Notes: generated by a model not told the origin, from the sequence alone. Shown: positions 52,648-60,755, counted from the first letter of the stretch. The stretch is 64,000 nt of DNA from Neobacillus rhizophilus (GCF_018343535.1 NZ_JAGYPF010000003.1:62001-126000); one strand, 5' to 3'. Translations and numbers: made by a program.

Positions 52648-53643
52648 CTAAGAATCCAGCTGTACAAGCATTCCAGTTCTAATGGATTCATAGCAAGCCT
52701 GAATAGCCCTTGTGTTATTGATTGAATTTTCTGCGGTGTAGGATGGTTCTCCATCCTCTAAAATGACGTTTGAAATATGTTCAACCTCTAATTTATAAAT
52801 ATCGCCGGTAATTTTTTCTTCTCTTTTAACGAATTCCTTCTGAACAATGACCAGGCCTTCTCCACCTTGGTGGTCTGGGCGGAATGCTCGTGGGACTTGA
52901 ATTTTCCCTTCCGTGCCGATAATTTCATACTCAGCTCTAAATGTCATATCGAAGCTGCAATCAAAATAACCAGTCATTCCGTTTTCCAGTTTCATGTATA
53001 CGAATGCAGAAGTATCCACCTGATGGTCCGGGTCAATCTTGGCATGAACATGGACTTCGGCTGGTTCTGTTTGCAATACATTGCGAATCGCATGGACGCA
53101 GTAGCAACCTACATCATAAATGCTGCCGCCGCCTTTCTGCTTATCCATTTTGATATTTCCTTCGCGCTGAGCAAGTAAAAATGAAAAGCTTGCGCGCATG
53201 TATTTCACATCACCGATTTCACCAGAGGCGATAATTTCCCGGACCCGTTCATGCTGCGGATGAAACTGATACATAAAGGCTTCCATAAATTTCACGTTTT
53301 TCTCCCGGCAAAACTCCGCCATTTCCCTTGTTTCATCAGGAGTCATCGATGCCGGCTTTTCACATAGAACATGCTTGCCATGCTTTGCCGCTTCCATCGT
53401 CCATTGTTTATGTAAATGATTTGGAAGCGGGATATAGACGGCATCGATCTCGGGGTCTTGAAGAAGCTCTTCATAGCTGCCGTAGCATTTGGGAATGTTA
53501 AATTTCGCCGCTACTTCCTCCGCTTTTCCGCTTCCGCTGGCGATAGCAGCCACTTCCGCATTTTGCGCTCGGCCAAATGCGGGGATTAACTCTCTTTGGG
53601 CAATTTTTGCAGTACTTAAAATACCCCAACGAACCTTTTTCAT
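52648..53643 (-). CDS. Gfo/Idh/MocA family oxidoreductase
   Basis: The 331-residue enzyme opens MKKVRWGILSTAKIAQRELIPAF (Rossmann), has CEKPASMTPDETREMAEF with the catalytic Lys, MEAFMYQFHPQHERVREII and GGGSIYDVGCYCVHAIRNVL. Related members act on sugars (dimeric dihydrodiol or glucose-fructose oxidoreductase-like). Only about 30% similar by eye to the relative at 38899-39885, so not a recent duplicate. AAAGGATGATTTGAA precedes the ATG. Confidence 0.88.
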   Translation of the reverse strand: MKKVRWGILSTAKIAQRELIPAFGRAQNAEVAAIASGSGKAEEVAAKFNIPKCYGSYEELLQDPEIDAVYIPLPNHLHKQWTMEAAKHGKHVLCEKPASMTPDETREMAEFCREKNVKFMEAFMYQFHPQHERVREIIASGEIGDVKYMRASFSFLLAQREGNIKMDKQKGGGSIYDVGCYCVHAIRNVLQTEPAEVHVHAKIDPDHQVDTSAFVYMKLENGMTGYFDCSFDMTFRAEYEIIGTEGKIQVPRAFRPDHQGGEGLVIVQKEFVKREEKITGDIYKLEVEHISNVILEDGEPSYTAENSINNTRAIQACYESIRTGMLVQLDS

Positions 53644-53656
53644 TTCAAATCATCCT

Positions 53657-53755
53657 TTATATTTTAGAATTAAACACCAAAGTAGGCCATAAAACACCGT
53701 CAACATGAACTGTAATCCCTGTTGTTTTTTTCCCTCCTGCTACACCGTTTGATAG
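53657..53755 (-). pseudogene. Possible C-terminal remnant of a short-chain dehydrogenase
   Basis: A short open stretch on the minus strand reads LSNGVAGGKKTTGITVHVDG and continues VLWPTLVFNSKI to a stop at 53657. ITGxTVHVDGG is the C-terminal signature of short-chain dehydrogenases. No start or Rossmann fold is upstream; a stop at 53758 closes the frame. It is therefore read as the tail of a deleted gene. This is the weakest of the two remnants. Confidence 0.35.
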
Positions 53756-53800
53756 TCACCCTATAATCCTCAAAGGGCTTTCCTAATAGTTTATTAGAGA

Positions 53801-53826
53801 AAGGATGCCGAGTAGTCAGCATCCTT
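53801..53826. terminator. Hairpin AAGGATGC/GCATCCTT, possible terminator relic
   Basis: A perfect eight-base stem with a ten-base loop lies between the dehydrogenase remnant and structured repeat C. There is no strong T-run. Confidence 0.4.
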
Positions 53827-53849
53827 GTCCATTAAAAGCTTTTTCTAAA

Positions 53850-53961
53850 GAAAACTCGCCGATTGGCGAGCCCCTAAGGGCGGTTCATGAGGCGTAGTTG
53901 CACTTATGCATTAAGAAAGTATAAAGCTTTCGGCAGAAAGTTTATACTTCTTATTAGCCGG
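53850..53961 (+). repeat. Structured 110-bp repeat, copy C
   Basis: GAAAACTCGCCGATTGGCGAG (hairpin 1), GCCCCTAAGGGC (hairpin 2, two paired changes from GTCC...GGAC), GAGGCGTAGTTG, then AAGAAAGTATAAAGCTTTC with GAAAGTTTATACTTCTT (hairpin 3) and TTATTAGCC. Confidence 0.8.
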
Positions 53962-54089
53962 AATATTAAACCTTCAGTATATTGGAATCGTTTGCAGGTT
54001 TACTTCTATCCTAGCATATCCTTTTTTATCAAATCAATAATTTATTCAGTAAACAAACAAATTTTCCGAATATATTGTAATGAACAAAA

Positions 54090-54123
54090 AAACGCCTAGA
54101 GCAGAATTACTCTAAGCGTTTTT
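54090..54123 (-). terminator. Terminator of the CwlO-like gene
   Basis: AAAACGCCTAGAG pairs with CTCTAAGCGTTTT (one mismatch), with TTTTTTG on the minus strand. Confidence 0.8.
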
Positions 54124-54159
54124 TCTCCATATTTTCACCGTTACTATTGTATACTTCTT

Positions 54160-55320
54160 TTACCGCAATACTCTCGCTGCACTTGAGAATTTGGATGGGT
54201 CATAAGATGCAATCTTCACCACATCACCCGTTTGCGGCGCATGGATATACTGACCGCCGCCAATATAAATACCGACATGATAAGCAGGGCTACCCCTAAA
54301 TACTAAATCTCCTGGCTGCACTTGGCTTGGTGAAATTCTTGTTCCAACACCTTGCTGGGAACTGGACACTCGTGGAAGATTGATCCCAACTGCATTTCTG
54401 AACACGTACGAAGTAAATCCAGAACAATCAAATCCACTCGGCGTTGAACCGCCCCAAACGTAAGGAACACCTAAGAATTGTTTTGCATAAGAAATAACCT
54501 TATTTGCCGCATCAGGGTCAGATGGATTAGCAGCTGCAACCGTTGGTGCTGGCGCTGGGTTTGAAGCAGTTTTGACAGAAGACTGCTGCACCTGCGCTGG
54601 CTGTTGCTGCTGGGCCAAACGAGCTTGGCGCTCTGCCTCTTCCCTTGCTGCTATTTGAGCCTGACGCTCAGCCTCTTGTTGAGCAGCGAATTGGTCCTGT
54701 TGGCCTTGTAATTGGGTTTGAGCTGCCGCCAATGCCTGCCCAACTGAAGCCTTATCTTCTTCAATCTGTTTCTGTTCAGCAGCTAATTCTACCTGGCTCT
54801 TTTTTAAATTAGCTAGCTCATTTTGAAGTTTATCTTCTGCATCTGTTAATGCTTGTTGTTTTTCCTTTAACCCGTTTAGTTTATCAGTGTCATTTTGAAT
54901 AATTTGCGAAATCGCTGAAAAGCGTGTTAAAAACTCAGATAGATTATTAGAAGAAAGCAAAACCTCTGCGTAAGCGGCGACCGAGATTTTACCCTCTGAC
55001 TGAATACTTTTTAACCGCTCGGTATAAGCCTGTTTGTAAGCTTCCAAGTCATTTTTTGCTGTTTCAATTTCAACCTTGGATTTTTCGATTTCCCCTTGTT
55101 GAGTTTGAATTTGGTCGTTCAATTTTTGACTTTTCTCTATCGCTAAGTTAATTCGGTTATCTAATTGTTGAACTTGTGTTTCAAGGTCATCGACATGCCC
55201 TTGAGTCGCATTTATTTGACTTTGTGTGACTTGTCCTGGTTCTGCAAAAGCAGGTGTTGCTTGTATCAAAGATGCGAGGACGACAGCCGATACTGTATAT
55301 GTAAAAAATTTTTTTATCAT
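54160..55320 (-). CDS. Peptidoglycan DL-endopeptidase, CwlO-like (NlpC/P60)
   Basis: The 386-residue secreted hydrolase has a signal peptide (about 1-27, ending AFA), a long coiled-coil domain (about 30-235; repeated Gln/Glu/Lys heptads) and a C-terminal NlpC/P60 domain. The catalytic residues are Cys in STPSGFDCSGFTSYVF, His in AYHVGIYIGGG and a third His in YIHAPQTGD. In CwlO the coiled coil contacts FtsEX, which controls elongation. ATG 55320 has AGGAGATTTGTG before it. A WalR-type repeat (TGTAAT-N5-TGTAAT) lies about 100 bases upstream. Confidence 0.92.
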   Translation of the reverse strand: MIKKFFTYTVSAVVLASLIQATPAFAEPGQVTQSQINATQGHVDDLETQVQQLDNRINLAIEKSQKLNDQIQTQQGEIEKSKVEIETAKNDLEAYKQAYTERLKSIQSEGKISVAAYAEVLLSSNNLSEFLTRFSAISQIIQNDTDKLNGLKEKQQALTDAEDKLQNELANLKKSQVELAAEQKQIEEDKASVGQALAAAQTQLQGQQDQFAAQQEAERQAQIAAREEAERQARLAQQQQPAQVQQSSVKTASNPAPAPTVAAANPSDPDAANKVISYAKQFLGVPYVWGGSTPSGFDCSGFTSYVFRNAVGINLPRVSSSQQGVGTRISPSQVQPGDLVFRGSPAYHVGIYIGGGQYIHAPQTGDVVKIASYDPSKFSSAARVLR

Positions 55321-55416
55321 CACAAATCTCCTCTAACTACCTATTATTATTTCAAATTCTTAATCTATTATTAGTTTATATTCCCATTAGACTAAAAACA
55401 ATGAAACTGTCGGATT

Positions 55417-55433
55417 TGTAATGTAATTGTAAT
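55417..55433 (+). promoter_or_regulatory. WalR-type box (TGTAAT-N5-TGTAAT)
   Basis: TGTAAT at 55417-55422 and 55428-55433, five bases apart, match the WalR (YycF) consensus TGTWAH-N5-TGTWAH. The box is on the strand opposite the CwlO-like gene, about 100 bases from its start. Confidence 0.6.
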
Positions 55434-55496
55434 TTTATGTAGAAAAATATTACAAAAATTTCGACATCCCCCTGTTTTTTACTTTTTAAAGACAAA

Positions 55497-55528
55497 AAAA
55501 ACCCAAATAAATCTATTTATTCGGGTGG
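55497..55528 (-). terminator. Terminator after the YheC/D remnant
   Basis: CCCAAATAAA and TTTATTCGGG form the stem around TCTA, followed on the minus strand by TTTTTTTTG. Confidence 0.65.
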
Positions 55529-55671
55529 AATTTAGAAAGCTAATAGGAGCTGCTTGAGATTGTGTTAAAGAATATTTACTAATCCCTCAGGAAAAATCCC
55601 CTTTTTAAAATCCAGCCAGGTGCTTTAAGCAGAGATAATACGAATTTTGAATATCTCTGTACAACTTCGTA

Positions 55672-56109
55672 TCATTTATAGCAAGGGGGAAGGGTATCAT
55701 CCACAAAGCGATGACTCAACTCAATAATCCAAATATGTTTATTTTTATCAACAGCCATATCCACTCCTAAATCGCCAAACAGCTTCCCTGATTGCTTCTC
55801 TAAACATTCAGCCGCACGACAGGCAACAGTGAAGAATTGCTGTTTCAGGTCCTCAGTTGTTTCCGATGTCAATCCTAAGCTTTCCTGTAAAGTATAAAAA
55901 GCCGGTTGAACGGTACCGCCATTACTATGATTACTAACAATGCTCCCCGGCACGCCGTTTTTTGCCACCCAACCAGTACATAGCCATTTTCCTGTTTGGT
56001 CTTTGGCAAGGTACAAACGGTAATCAATGACTTGATTATTGTAGAAATTCAAATCAAGCTTTTGCTGGATTATATGTTGTTTTCTTCCAATCTTGTTGGA
56101 GGAGACATT
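55672..56109 (-). pseudogene. C-terminal fragment of a YheC/YheD-type ATP-grasp spore-coat-associated protein
   Basis: About 146 residues resemble the C-terminal half of YheC/YheD proteins: IQQKLDLNFYNNQVIDYRLY, WLCTGWVAKNGVPGSIVSNHSNGGTVQPA, GDLGVDMAVDKNKHIWIIELSHRF. Normal members have about 360-450 residues; here the N-terminal half and a start are absent. An open frame upstream runs through a terminator stem and has no ribosome binding site, so it is not a real start. It looks like a 5'-deleted pseudogene. Confidence 0.75.
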
Positions 56110-56149
56110 AATGATAATATTTCGAAGAAGATTATTTAATCCTAATGAC

Positions 56150-56176
56150 AAAGGTGAGGAACTTTCCCTCACCTTT
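56150..56176 (-). terminator. Terminator of the EIIC-EIIA gene
   Basis: AAAGGTGAGG and CCTCACCTTT form a perfect ten-base stem. The T-run is short (TTTGTC). Confidence 0.7.
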
Positions 56177-56180
56177 TACT

Positions 56181-57782
56181 TTATACAATAAGTCTAATTA
56201 ATTCATCTTTCATTTCGACACTCACATCTTTGCTTGGAATCACATCTAAATATTGACCGGAATTGGTAATGACTACCGGAGTTTTAACATCGTAGCCTGC
56301 TGCTTTAATTCTTTCAATGTCAAATTGAATCAGCAAGTCTCCCTTTTTAACGGTATCCCATTGTTTAACATGCGCAGTAAAAAATTGACCGTTCAGATTA
56401 ATGGTATCTACCCCAACATAAATTAAGATTTCAGCCCCATCTTCTGATGTAATACCAATAGCGTGATCAGTTGGAAAAAGAGTGGTAACCATACCATCCA
56501 CCGGAGAAACCACTTCTCCCTTGGATGGATCAATGACAATGCCTTTTCCTACCACTTCAGTTGAAAATAACGGATCTTCAATTTTGGTTAAAGGAATAAT
56601 TCCTCCGCTTAATGGGCTAAAAATGGTTTCTCGTTTTACACCCGCTAGTCCAAATTCTTTAATCGTTTTAGCCGATTCAGCGTTATTTTTTCCTTCATAG
56701 CCAATCACTAATGTAAGAACCAGTGCAAGTATTAACGCTGCAATAGTCCCAATTAAATAGAGTCCGATTGGTGTAAAGACAGGAATAGACAAGAAACTCG
56801 GGAGAGCAAAGGCAGTCCCTTTTACTCCAAATGCCCCATTAATAGCTCCACCAATTGCTCCGGCTATTGCCACAATTACCATCGTTCGTTTGTACCGTAC
56901 AAGGATACCATATGTAATGATTTCAGTTGTCCCAGCTAAGGCACTAGGAATAAGCCCAGATCCAGCGAGTGTTTTCAAGTCCCTATCCCTAGTTTTTAAG
57001 AGAACCCCAAGGCCCATCCCAATTTGCGCAAATGGAGCAGCAGCTACCATCGGGCTAATCGGGTCACCGCCAGTTGCTAAATTAGCAATCATGATTGGAA
57101 CAACTGCCCAGTGAAGACCTAATATGGTCAAGAATGACCATCCAGCCCCCAGCACTGCTCCAGTCAGAATGCCGCTTTTTGCACTTAGAAATTTGATCAC
57201 CAATGCTAAGCCCCCTCCCACATATGTACCAAAAGGGCCAAAAACAAGTACGGTCAAGGGAACAATAATAGCTAATGAAATAAGAGGATTCAAAAACATT
57301 TGTAAGTCTTTATATATCACTTTTTTCAAAAACTTATCTAAAACGGCATAAATGGAAACAGCAATTAATATAGGAAAAACGGTTGAGGAATAGTTCGCCA
57401 ATATAACCGGAATCCCTAAGAAATCTACGTTTTGAGCTTTTGATGCAACTAAATCCGTATAATGGGGTTCCAATAGTGCAGCACCGATCGCACCACCAAC
57501 GTAGCCATTAGCTCCAAGTTTTGTGGCTAATGTGATGCCGAGAAAAACTGGGAAGAAGTAAAAAATAGCATGTCCAGCTGCAGAAAGAATGGCAAAGGTT
57601 CCGCTTTTAGGAGATATCCACCCTAATGTCATTAAAATTGATAATAACGCTGAAATTAATCCGGATCCAGCAAGAACCCCTAAAATAGGCGCGAAACTTC
57701 CACTGATTACTCCTAATATTTTATTCATGACCGTTTCTTGTTTTTCTTCAGCAACATCTCTCGAAGTATTAATCGCGTTCAC
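56181..57782 (-). CDS. PTS beta-glucoside-type EIIC-EIIA protein without EIIB, EIIA active-site His replaced by Tyr
   Basis: The 533-residue protein starts at GTG 57782 after AAGGAGATCATAAAT, so the start is natural. Residues about 20-375 are an EIIC of the glucose/sucrose/beta-glucoside family (GITLATKLGANGYVGGAIGAALLEPHYTDL, GLHWAVVPIMIANL, GTTEIITYGILVRYKRTM). Residues about 390-533 are an EIIA (FSPLSGGIIPLTKIEDPLFSTEVVGKGIVIDPS). The usual N-terminal EIIB with its phospho-Cys is missing. In EIIA the phospho-accepting His of the LIHIGIDT motif is Tyr here (ILIYVGVDT, codon TAT at 56418-56420); DHAIGI with the accessory His remains. It cannot work as a normal PTS phosphotransfer protein. 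Confidence 0.85.
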   Translation of the reverse strand: MNAINTSRDVAEEKQETVMNKILGVISGSFAPILGVLAGSGLISALLSILMTLGWISPKSGTFAILSAAGHAIFYFFPVFLGITLATKLGANGYVGGAIGAALLEPHYTDLVASKAQNVDFLGIPVILANYSSTVFPILIAVSIYAVLDKFLKKVIYKDLQMFLNPLISLAIIVPLTVLVFGPFGTYVGGGLALVIKFLSAKSGILTGAVLGAGWSFLTILGLHWAVVPIMIANLATGGDPISPMVAAAPFAQIGMGLGVLLKTRDRDLKTLAGSGLIPSALAGTTEIITYGILVRYKRTMVIVAIAGAIGGAINGAFGVKGTAFALPSFLSIPVFTPIGLYLIGTIAALILALVLTLVIGYEGKNNAESAKTIKEFGLAGVKRETIFSPLSGGIIPLTKIEDPLFSTEVVGKGIVIDPSKGEVVSPVDGMVTTLFPTDHAIGITSEDGAEILIYVGVDTINLNGQFFTAHVKQWDTVKKGDLLIQFDIERIKAAGYDVKTPVVITNSGQYLDVIPSKDVSVEMKDELIRLIV

Positions 57783-57909
57783 ATTTATGATCTCCTTGAT
57801 TGAAATTTACGTTATCAATTGTTCCTATAGTAAGAACTTTACAGCGGGTACTTCTTCTTATAATTACTCTTTCTAATAAAATCATCCTTAACTTTGCCTA
57901 TAAAAAATA

Positions 57910-57944
57910 AAACCATTCGTAAAGAACACTTTTACGAATGGTTT
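57910..57944 (-). terminator. Terminator of the MFS gene
   Basis: AAACCATTCGTAAA and TTTTACGAATGGTTT form a long stem around GAACAC. On the minus strand TTATTTTTTA follows. Confidence 0.85.
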
Positions 57945-57964
57945 CTAAAAAATTTTAGCTTTTG

Positions 57965-59419
57965 CTAGTTGCGTACGGTTTCTGTTGAGCACACAAAAAC
58001 TTGAGATTGTACGTTTTCTTCACTTGGTTTGTTGACAAATAATGAACAGATGAACAAAAAGACTGAAATTCCTGTAACAAAGTAGAAGGCATATTTTACA
58101 CCTGCCGCTAATATTTCTGCTTGCGAGGCATCGGGAACATCGCTGGCAAAGCCAGTTTGACCTGCAGTAAGCAAAGTAATGGCAATCGCTGTACCTGATG
58201 CACCAGCAACTTGGTTTAATGTATTCATAGCAGCTGAGCCATCTGCATAAAACTCACGCGGCAATGCATTAAGTCCATTTGTTTGTGATGGGATCGTTAC
58301 CATCGTTAACCCAAAGAATAAAACCATAAATGCTATGACAATTTGCCAAGCAGGTGTTGTCGCTGAAATAGAAGCAGCGAAAATAATATTACCAATCAAT
58401 ACAATAATGGATCCTGCTAATGCTAATTTACGCGGTCCAATTTTATCAAACATCGTTCCAACAATCGGTGACAGAATAACATTGACAGCATTACCTGGCA
58501 GTAATAATAGACCAGCCACTGCAGCACTAAATAATAAAGATCCCTTTAAATACATTGGCAATAAAATAGATGTTGATAAAATGACTAAAATACTTAGGAA
58601 CATCATCGCTGTTCCTAATGTGAACATGGGATACTTGAATACCCCTAAATTAATCATCGGCTTATCCATTGTATTTTGACGAATTCCAAATAATACAAGG
58701 GCAATAATCCCTACTAGTAAAGGTGCCCATACTAATGGAGCAGTAAAAGGTGCACCTGCCATAGAAGCCAGACCATAGATTAATCCGCCAAAACCGATTG
58801 TGGATAAAACAATGGATAACGCATCGATTTTAGGTTTCGTAATTTCCCCTACATTTTCTATTTTCGCTACAGCAGTAAGAGTCAGTAGTACATAAAAAGC
58901 GGCGCTAATCCAGAAAATATAATGCCAGCCTAAAGTGCTAATAACGACCCCTGAAAGTGTTGGTCCTAAAGCTGGACCTAATGTAATCACCAGACCCATA
59001 ATTCCCATGACTACTCCGCGTTTATGAATAGGGAAAATCACTAAAAGTACACTTACCATGACCGGTATGATAATACCTGTGCCGATTGCTTGAACGATAC
59101 GGCCAGTTTCTAAAATTGCAAAACTTGGAGAAATGGCTGTTAGAATCGCTCCTACTAGCGAAATAACAATTCCCCCAATAACTAATTTACGAGTACTAAA
59201 CCATTTCATTAAAAGGGCTGAAATAGGCACTAATATAGCTAATGTTAATAAATATCCTGTTGTCAGCCACTGTGCAGTAGCCGCTTGAACAGCAAATTGA
59301 TCCATGACATTTGTTAATGCCATATTTAAGGCTGTTTCACCAAATAATCCAATAAAGGCACCTAGCATTAAGATCGCTGCCATGACCTTAGGACTTTTTA
59401 CTTGTATTTGCGTTTTCAT
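57965..59419 (-). CDS. MFS multidrug exporter, DHA2 (EmrB/QacA) family
   Basis: The 484-residue exporter has 14 membrane helices. ETALNMALTNVMDQFAVQAATAQWLTTGYLLTLAILVPISALLMKWFSTRKLVIGG carries motif D and A, GRIVQAIGTGIIIPVMVSVLLVIFPIHKRGVVMGIMGLVITLGPALGPTLSGVVI motif B and C. The family exports drugs or toxic compounds. The promoter overlaps the operator shared with the CarD-like gene, and the ~170-base leader holds a short upstream frame. AAGGAGAGTTTT precedes the ATG. Confidence 0.9.
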   Translation of the reverse strand: MKTQIQVKSPKVMAAILMLGAFIGLFGETALNMALTNVMDQFAVQAATAQWLTTGYLLTLAILVPISALLMKWFSTRKLVIGGIVISLVGAILTAISPSFAILETGRIVQAIGTGIIIPVMVSVLLVIFPIHKRGVVMGIMGLVITLGPALGPTLSGVVISTLGWHYIFWISAAFYVLLTLTAVAKIENVGEITKPKIDALSIVLSTIGFGGLIYGLASMAGAPFTAPLVWAPLLVGIIALVLFGIRQNTMDKPMINLGVFKYPMFTLGTAMMFLSILVILSTSILLPMYLKGSLLFSAAVAGLLLLPGNAVNVILSPIVGTMFDKIGPRKLALAGSIIVLIGNIIFAASISATTPAWQIVIAFMVLFFGLTMVTIPSQTNGLNALPREFYADGSAAMNTLNQVAGASGTAIAITLLTAGQTGFASDVPDASQAEILAAGVKYAFYFVTGISVFLFICSLFVNKPSEENVQSQVFVCSTETVRN

Positions 59420-59482
59420 AAAACTCTCCTTCGTAAATTAATAAGACCAATCTTGTAAAACCCGGAAATAATTGTTAGTGAT

Positions 59483-59560
59483 TCACGGGCCAGTAATTGT
59501 ATCTTTTTCACCCAAATTCAGCTGATTATTTTCAATCATTCCAATCAGCTTGTGTTCCAT
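59483..59560 (-). CDS. Possible leader peptide (25 codons) in the MFS mRNA leader
   Basis: ATG 59560 is preceded by GGGGGTGTGCAACGGGA and opens a 25-codon frame, MEHKLIGMIENNQLNLGEKD and five more residues, ending at TGA 59483, 63 bases before the MFS start. A hairpin AGCTGATT/AATCAGCT (59520-59550) lies inside it. An earlier ATG at 59581 is in frame. This organisation resembles attenuator leaders of drug-efflux genes, but there is no proof of translation. Confidence 0.4.
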   Translation of the reverse strand: MEHKLIGMIENNQLNLGEKDTITGP

Positions 59561-59597
59561 TCCCGTTGCACACCCCCACATACCAACGGACCAGCTA

Positions 59598-59627
59598 ACT
59601 ATATCAAAAAATTTTTTCTAACGTCAA
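59598..59627 (-). promoter_or_regulatory. SigA promoter of the MFS gene
   Basis: TTGACG (59622-59627) and TATAGT (59598-59603) with an 18-base spacer on the minus strand. The -35 overlaps operator O1. Confidence 0.7.
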
Positions 59628-59637
59628 CCAAGTTGAC
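59623..59637. promoter_or_regulatory. MarR operator O1 (GTCAAC-CAA-GTTGAC)
   Basis: A perfect inverted repeat overlapping the -35 elements of both divergent promoters (MFS and CarD-like gene). It resembles the sites at 59669 and 60779, defining one regulon. Confidence 0.8.
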
Positions 59638-59661
59638 AAAAATTTTTTTTAATGTTAATAT
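59633..59661 (+). promoter_or_regulatory. SigA promoter of the CarD-like gene
   Basis: TTGACA (59633-59638) and TAATAT (59656-59661) with exactly 17 bases between them. Confidence 0.85.
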
Positions 59662-59668
59662 GGTATTA

Positions 59669-59681
59669 TCAACTTAGTTGA
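59669..59681. promoter_or_regulatory. MarR operator O2 (TCAAC-TTA-GTTGA)
   Basis: A 13-base perfect palindrome starting seven bases after the -10 of the CarD-like promoter, at the predicted transcription start. Confidence 0.75.
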
Positions 59682-59707
59682 CATCAATTTGAATTGGAAG
59701 TGATTAA

Positions 59708-60211
59708 ATGTTTAGTATTGGAGATATGGTCATCTATTCCGTACATGGCATATGCAAAATTGATGATATTTGTGAAAAAACAGTATCGGGTAAAACAAGC
59801 CTGTATTATGTATTACATCCTACGGAAGGCAATAATCATTTAACAATTAGTACTCCAGTTCATAATAGTAAAGTAGTTATGCACGAACTTCCTGATAGAG
59901 AGGAAGCAAATGAAATAATTGAGTCCTTTAAATATCCGGGGGTAAAATGGAATGACAAACCTAACGTACGGCACCAGTTATATTCCAACATTGTAAATAC
60001 AGGTGAACGAAAAGAAATTGCTAAATTGGTAAATACGCTTATGAGGCAAAAAATTGAAGTCGATCTACTCGGAAGAAAACTTTACGAACAAGACCGCAAA
60101 CTTTTGGACACTGTACAAAGCATCTTATTTAAAGAATTAGCTATTTCGTTGAATACCACTTCTGGTGAGATAAATGAAATGATCATTGATTTGATAACTG
60201 AAAGTAAATAA
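59708..60211 (+). CDS. CarD/CdnL/TRCF-like regulator
   Basis: The 167-residue protein starts FSIGDMVIYSVHGICKIDDICEKTVSGKTSLYYVLHP, the Tudor-like RNA polymerase beta-interacting domain of CarD/CdnL. It ends with a helical region (RQKIEVDLLGRKLYEQDRKLLDTVQSILFKELAISL) for DNA contact near promoters. It would bind RNA polymerase and modulate initiation. It is coded in an efflux locus and shares a MarR operator with the MFS gene, which is unusual for this type of global regulator. GGAAGTGATTAA precedes the ATG. Confidence 0.85.
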   Translation: MFSIGDMVIYSVHGICKIDDICEKTVSGKTSLYYVLHPTEGNNHLTISTPVHNSKVVMHELPDREEANEIIESFKYPGVKWNDKPNVRHQLYSNIVNTGERKEIAKLVNTLMRQKIEVDLLGRKLYEQDRKLLDTVQSILFKELAISLNTTSGEINEMIIDLITESK

Positions 60212-60233
60212 AAAAGTGTTTTTAACGGTATAA

Positions 60234-60266
60234 AAACCTCCTCTTGTTTATCACAAGAGGAGGTTT
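60234..60266. terminator. Bidirectional terminator between the CarD-like gene and marR
   Basis: AAACCTCCTCTTGT and ACAAGAGGAGGTTT form a perfect 14-base stem around TTATC between convergent genes. Confidence 0.88.
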
Positions 60267-60285
60267 CTATTTAACCTAGCAATGT

Positions 60286-60723
60286 TTATTCTATTCCCCA
60301 ATCTAACTTTAATAGCTCCTTAAGGATTTTCACTTGTTCAGCACCTATTTTTTCTGCAATTTTATTCTCAAACTGTTCTTTAAGAGCCGCGTTTTTTTCG
60401 TAGCATTCTTCCCCTAAGACTGTTAACTGGATACACTTCTCTTTCTTGTTGTTTTCTGCATTGCTAATCTCCACTAATCCTTTTGCAGCAAGGTTTTTCA
60501 TAAATTTATGAGTCGCCTGGCGGGAAATTTCTACATTTTTCGTAACATACGAGATGGTAGGTCTCTTTTTATAAATCCTGGCCATGATATACCACTCAGA
60601 ATTTGAAATATATATATCACTTTGGTCATTCCATGCTTTCTCCGAAATTCTTCTGACCAAAGTATGACGCTCGCTTAATAAATCTATAAGGTCTAAATTT
60701 TGTAATCCAGAGGCGGAATTCAA
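60286..60723 (-). CDS. MarR-family repressor of the MFS/CarD locus
   Basis: The 145-residue MarR protein has a winged helix (SDIYISNSEWYIMARIYKKRPTISYVTKNVEISRQATHKFMKNLAAKGLVEISNAENNKKEKCIQLT). The frame is open to GTG 60753, but the promoter (-10 at 60756-60761) puts the transcript start at about 60749, so that codon cannot be used. TTG 60723 has GGAGTGAATCG upstream and is chosen. It very likely represses itself, the MFS gene and the CarD-like gene. Confidence 0.85.
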   Translation of the reverse strand: MNSASGLQNLDLIDLLSERHTLVRRISEKAWNDQSDIYISNSEWYIMARIYKKRPTISYVTKNVEISRQATHKFMKNLAAKGLVEISNAENNKKEKCIQLTVLGEECYEKNAALKEQFENKIAEKIGAEQVKILKELLKLDWGIE

Positions 60724-60755
60724 ACGATTCACTCCAATCATCATCTTCGCCACTT

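Noticed and set aside
56110..56172. N-terminal part of the YheC/D frame (MRESSSPLSLGLNN)
   Set aside because: It is the EIIC-EIIA terminator stem read in frame and lacks a ribosome binding site, so it is not part of a functional gene.
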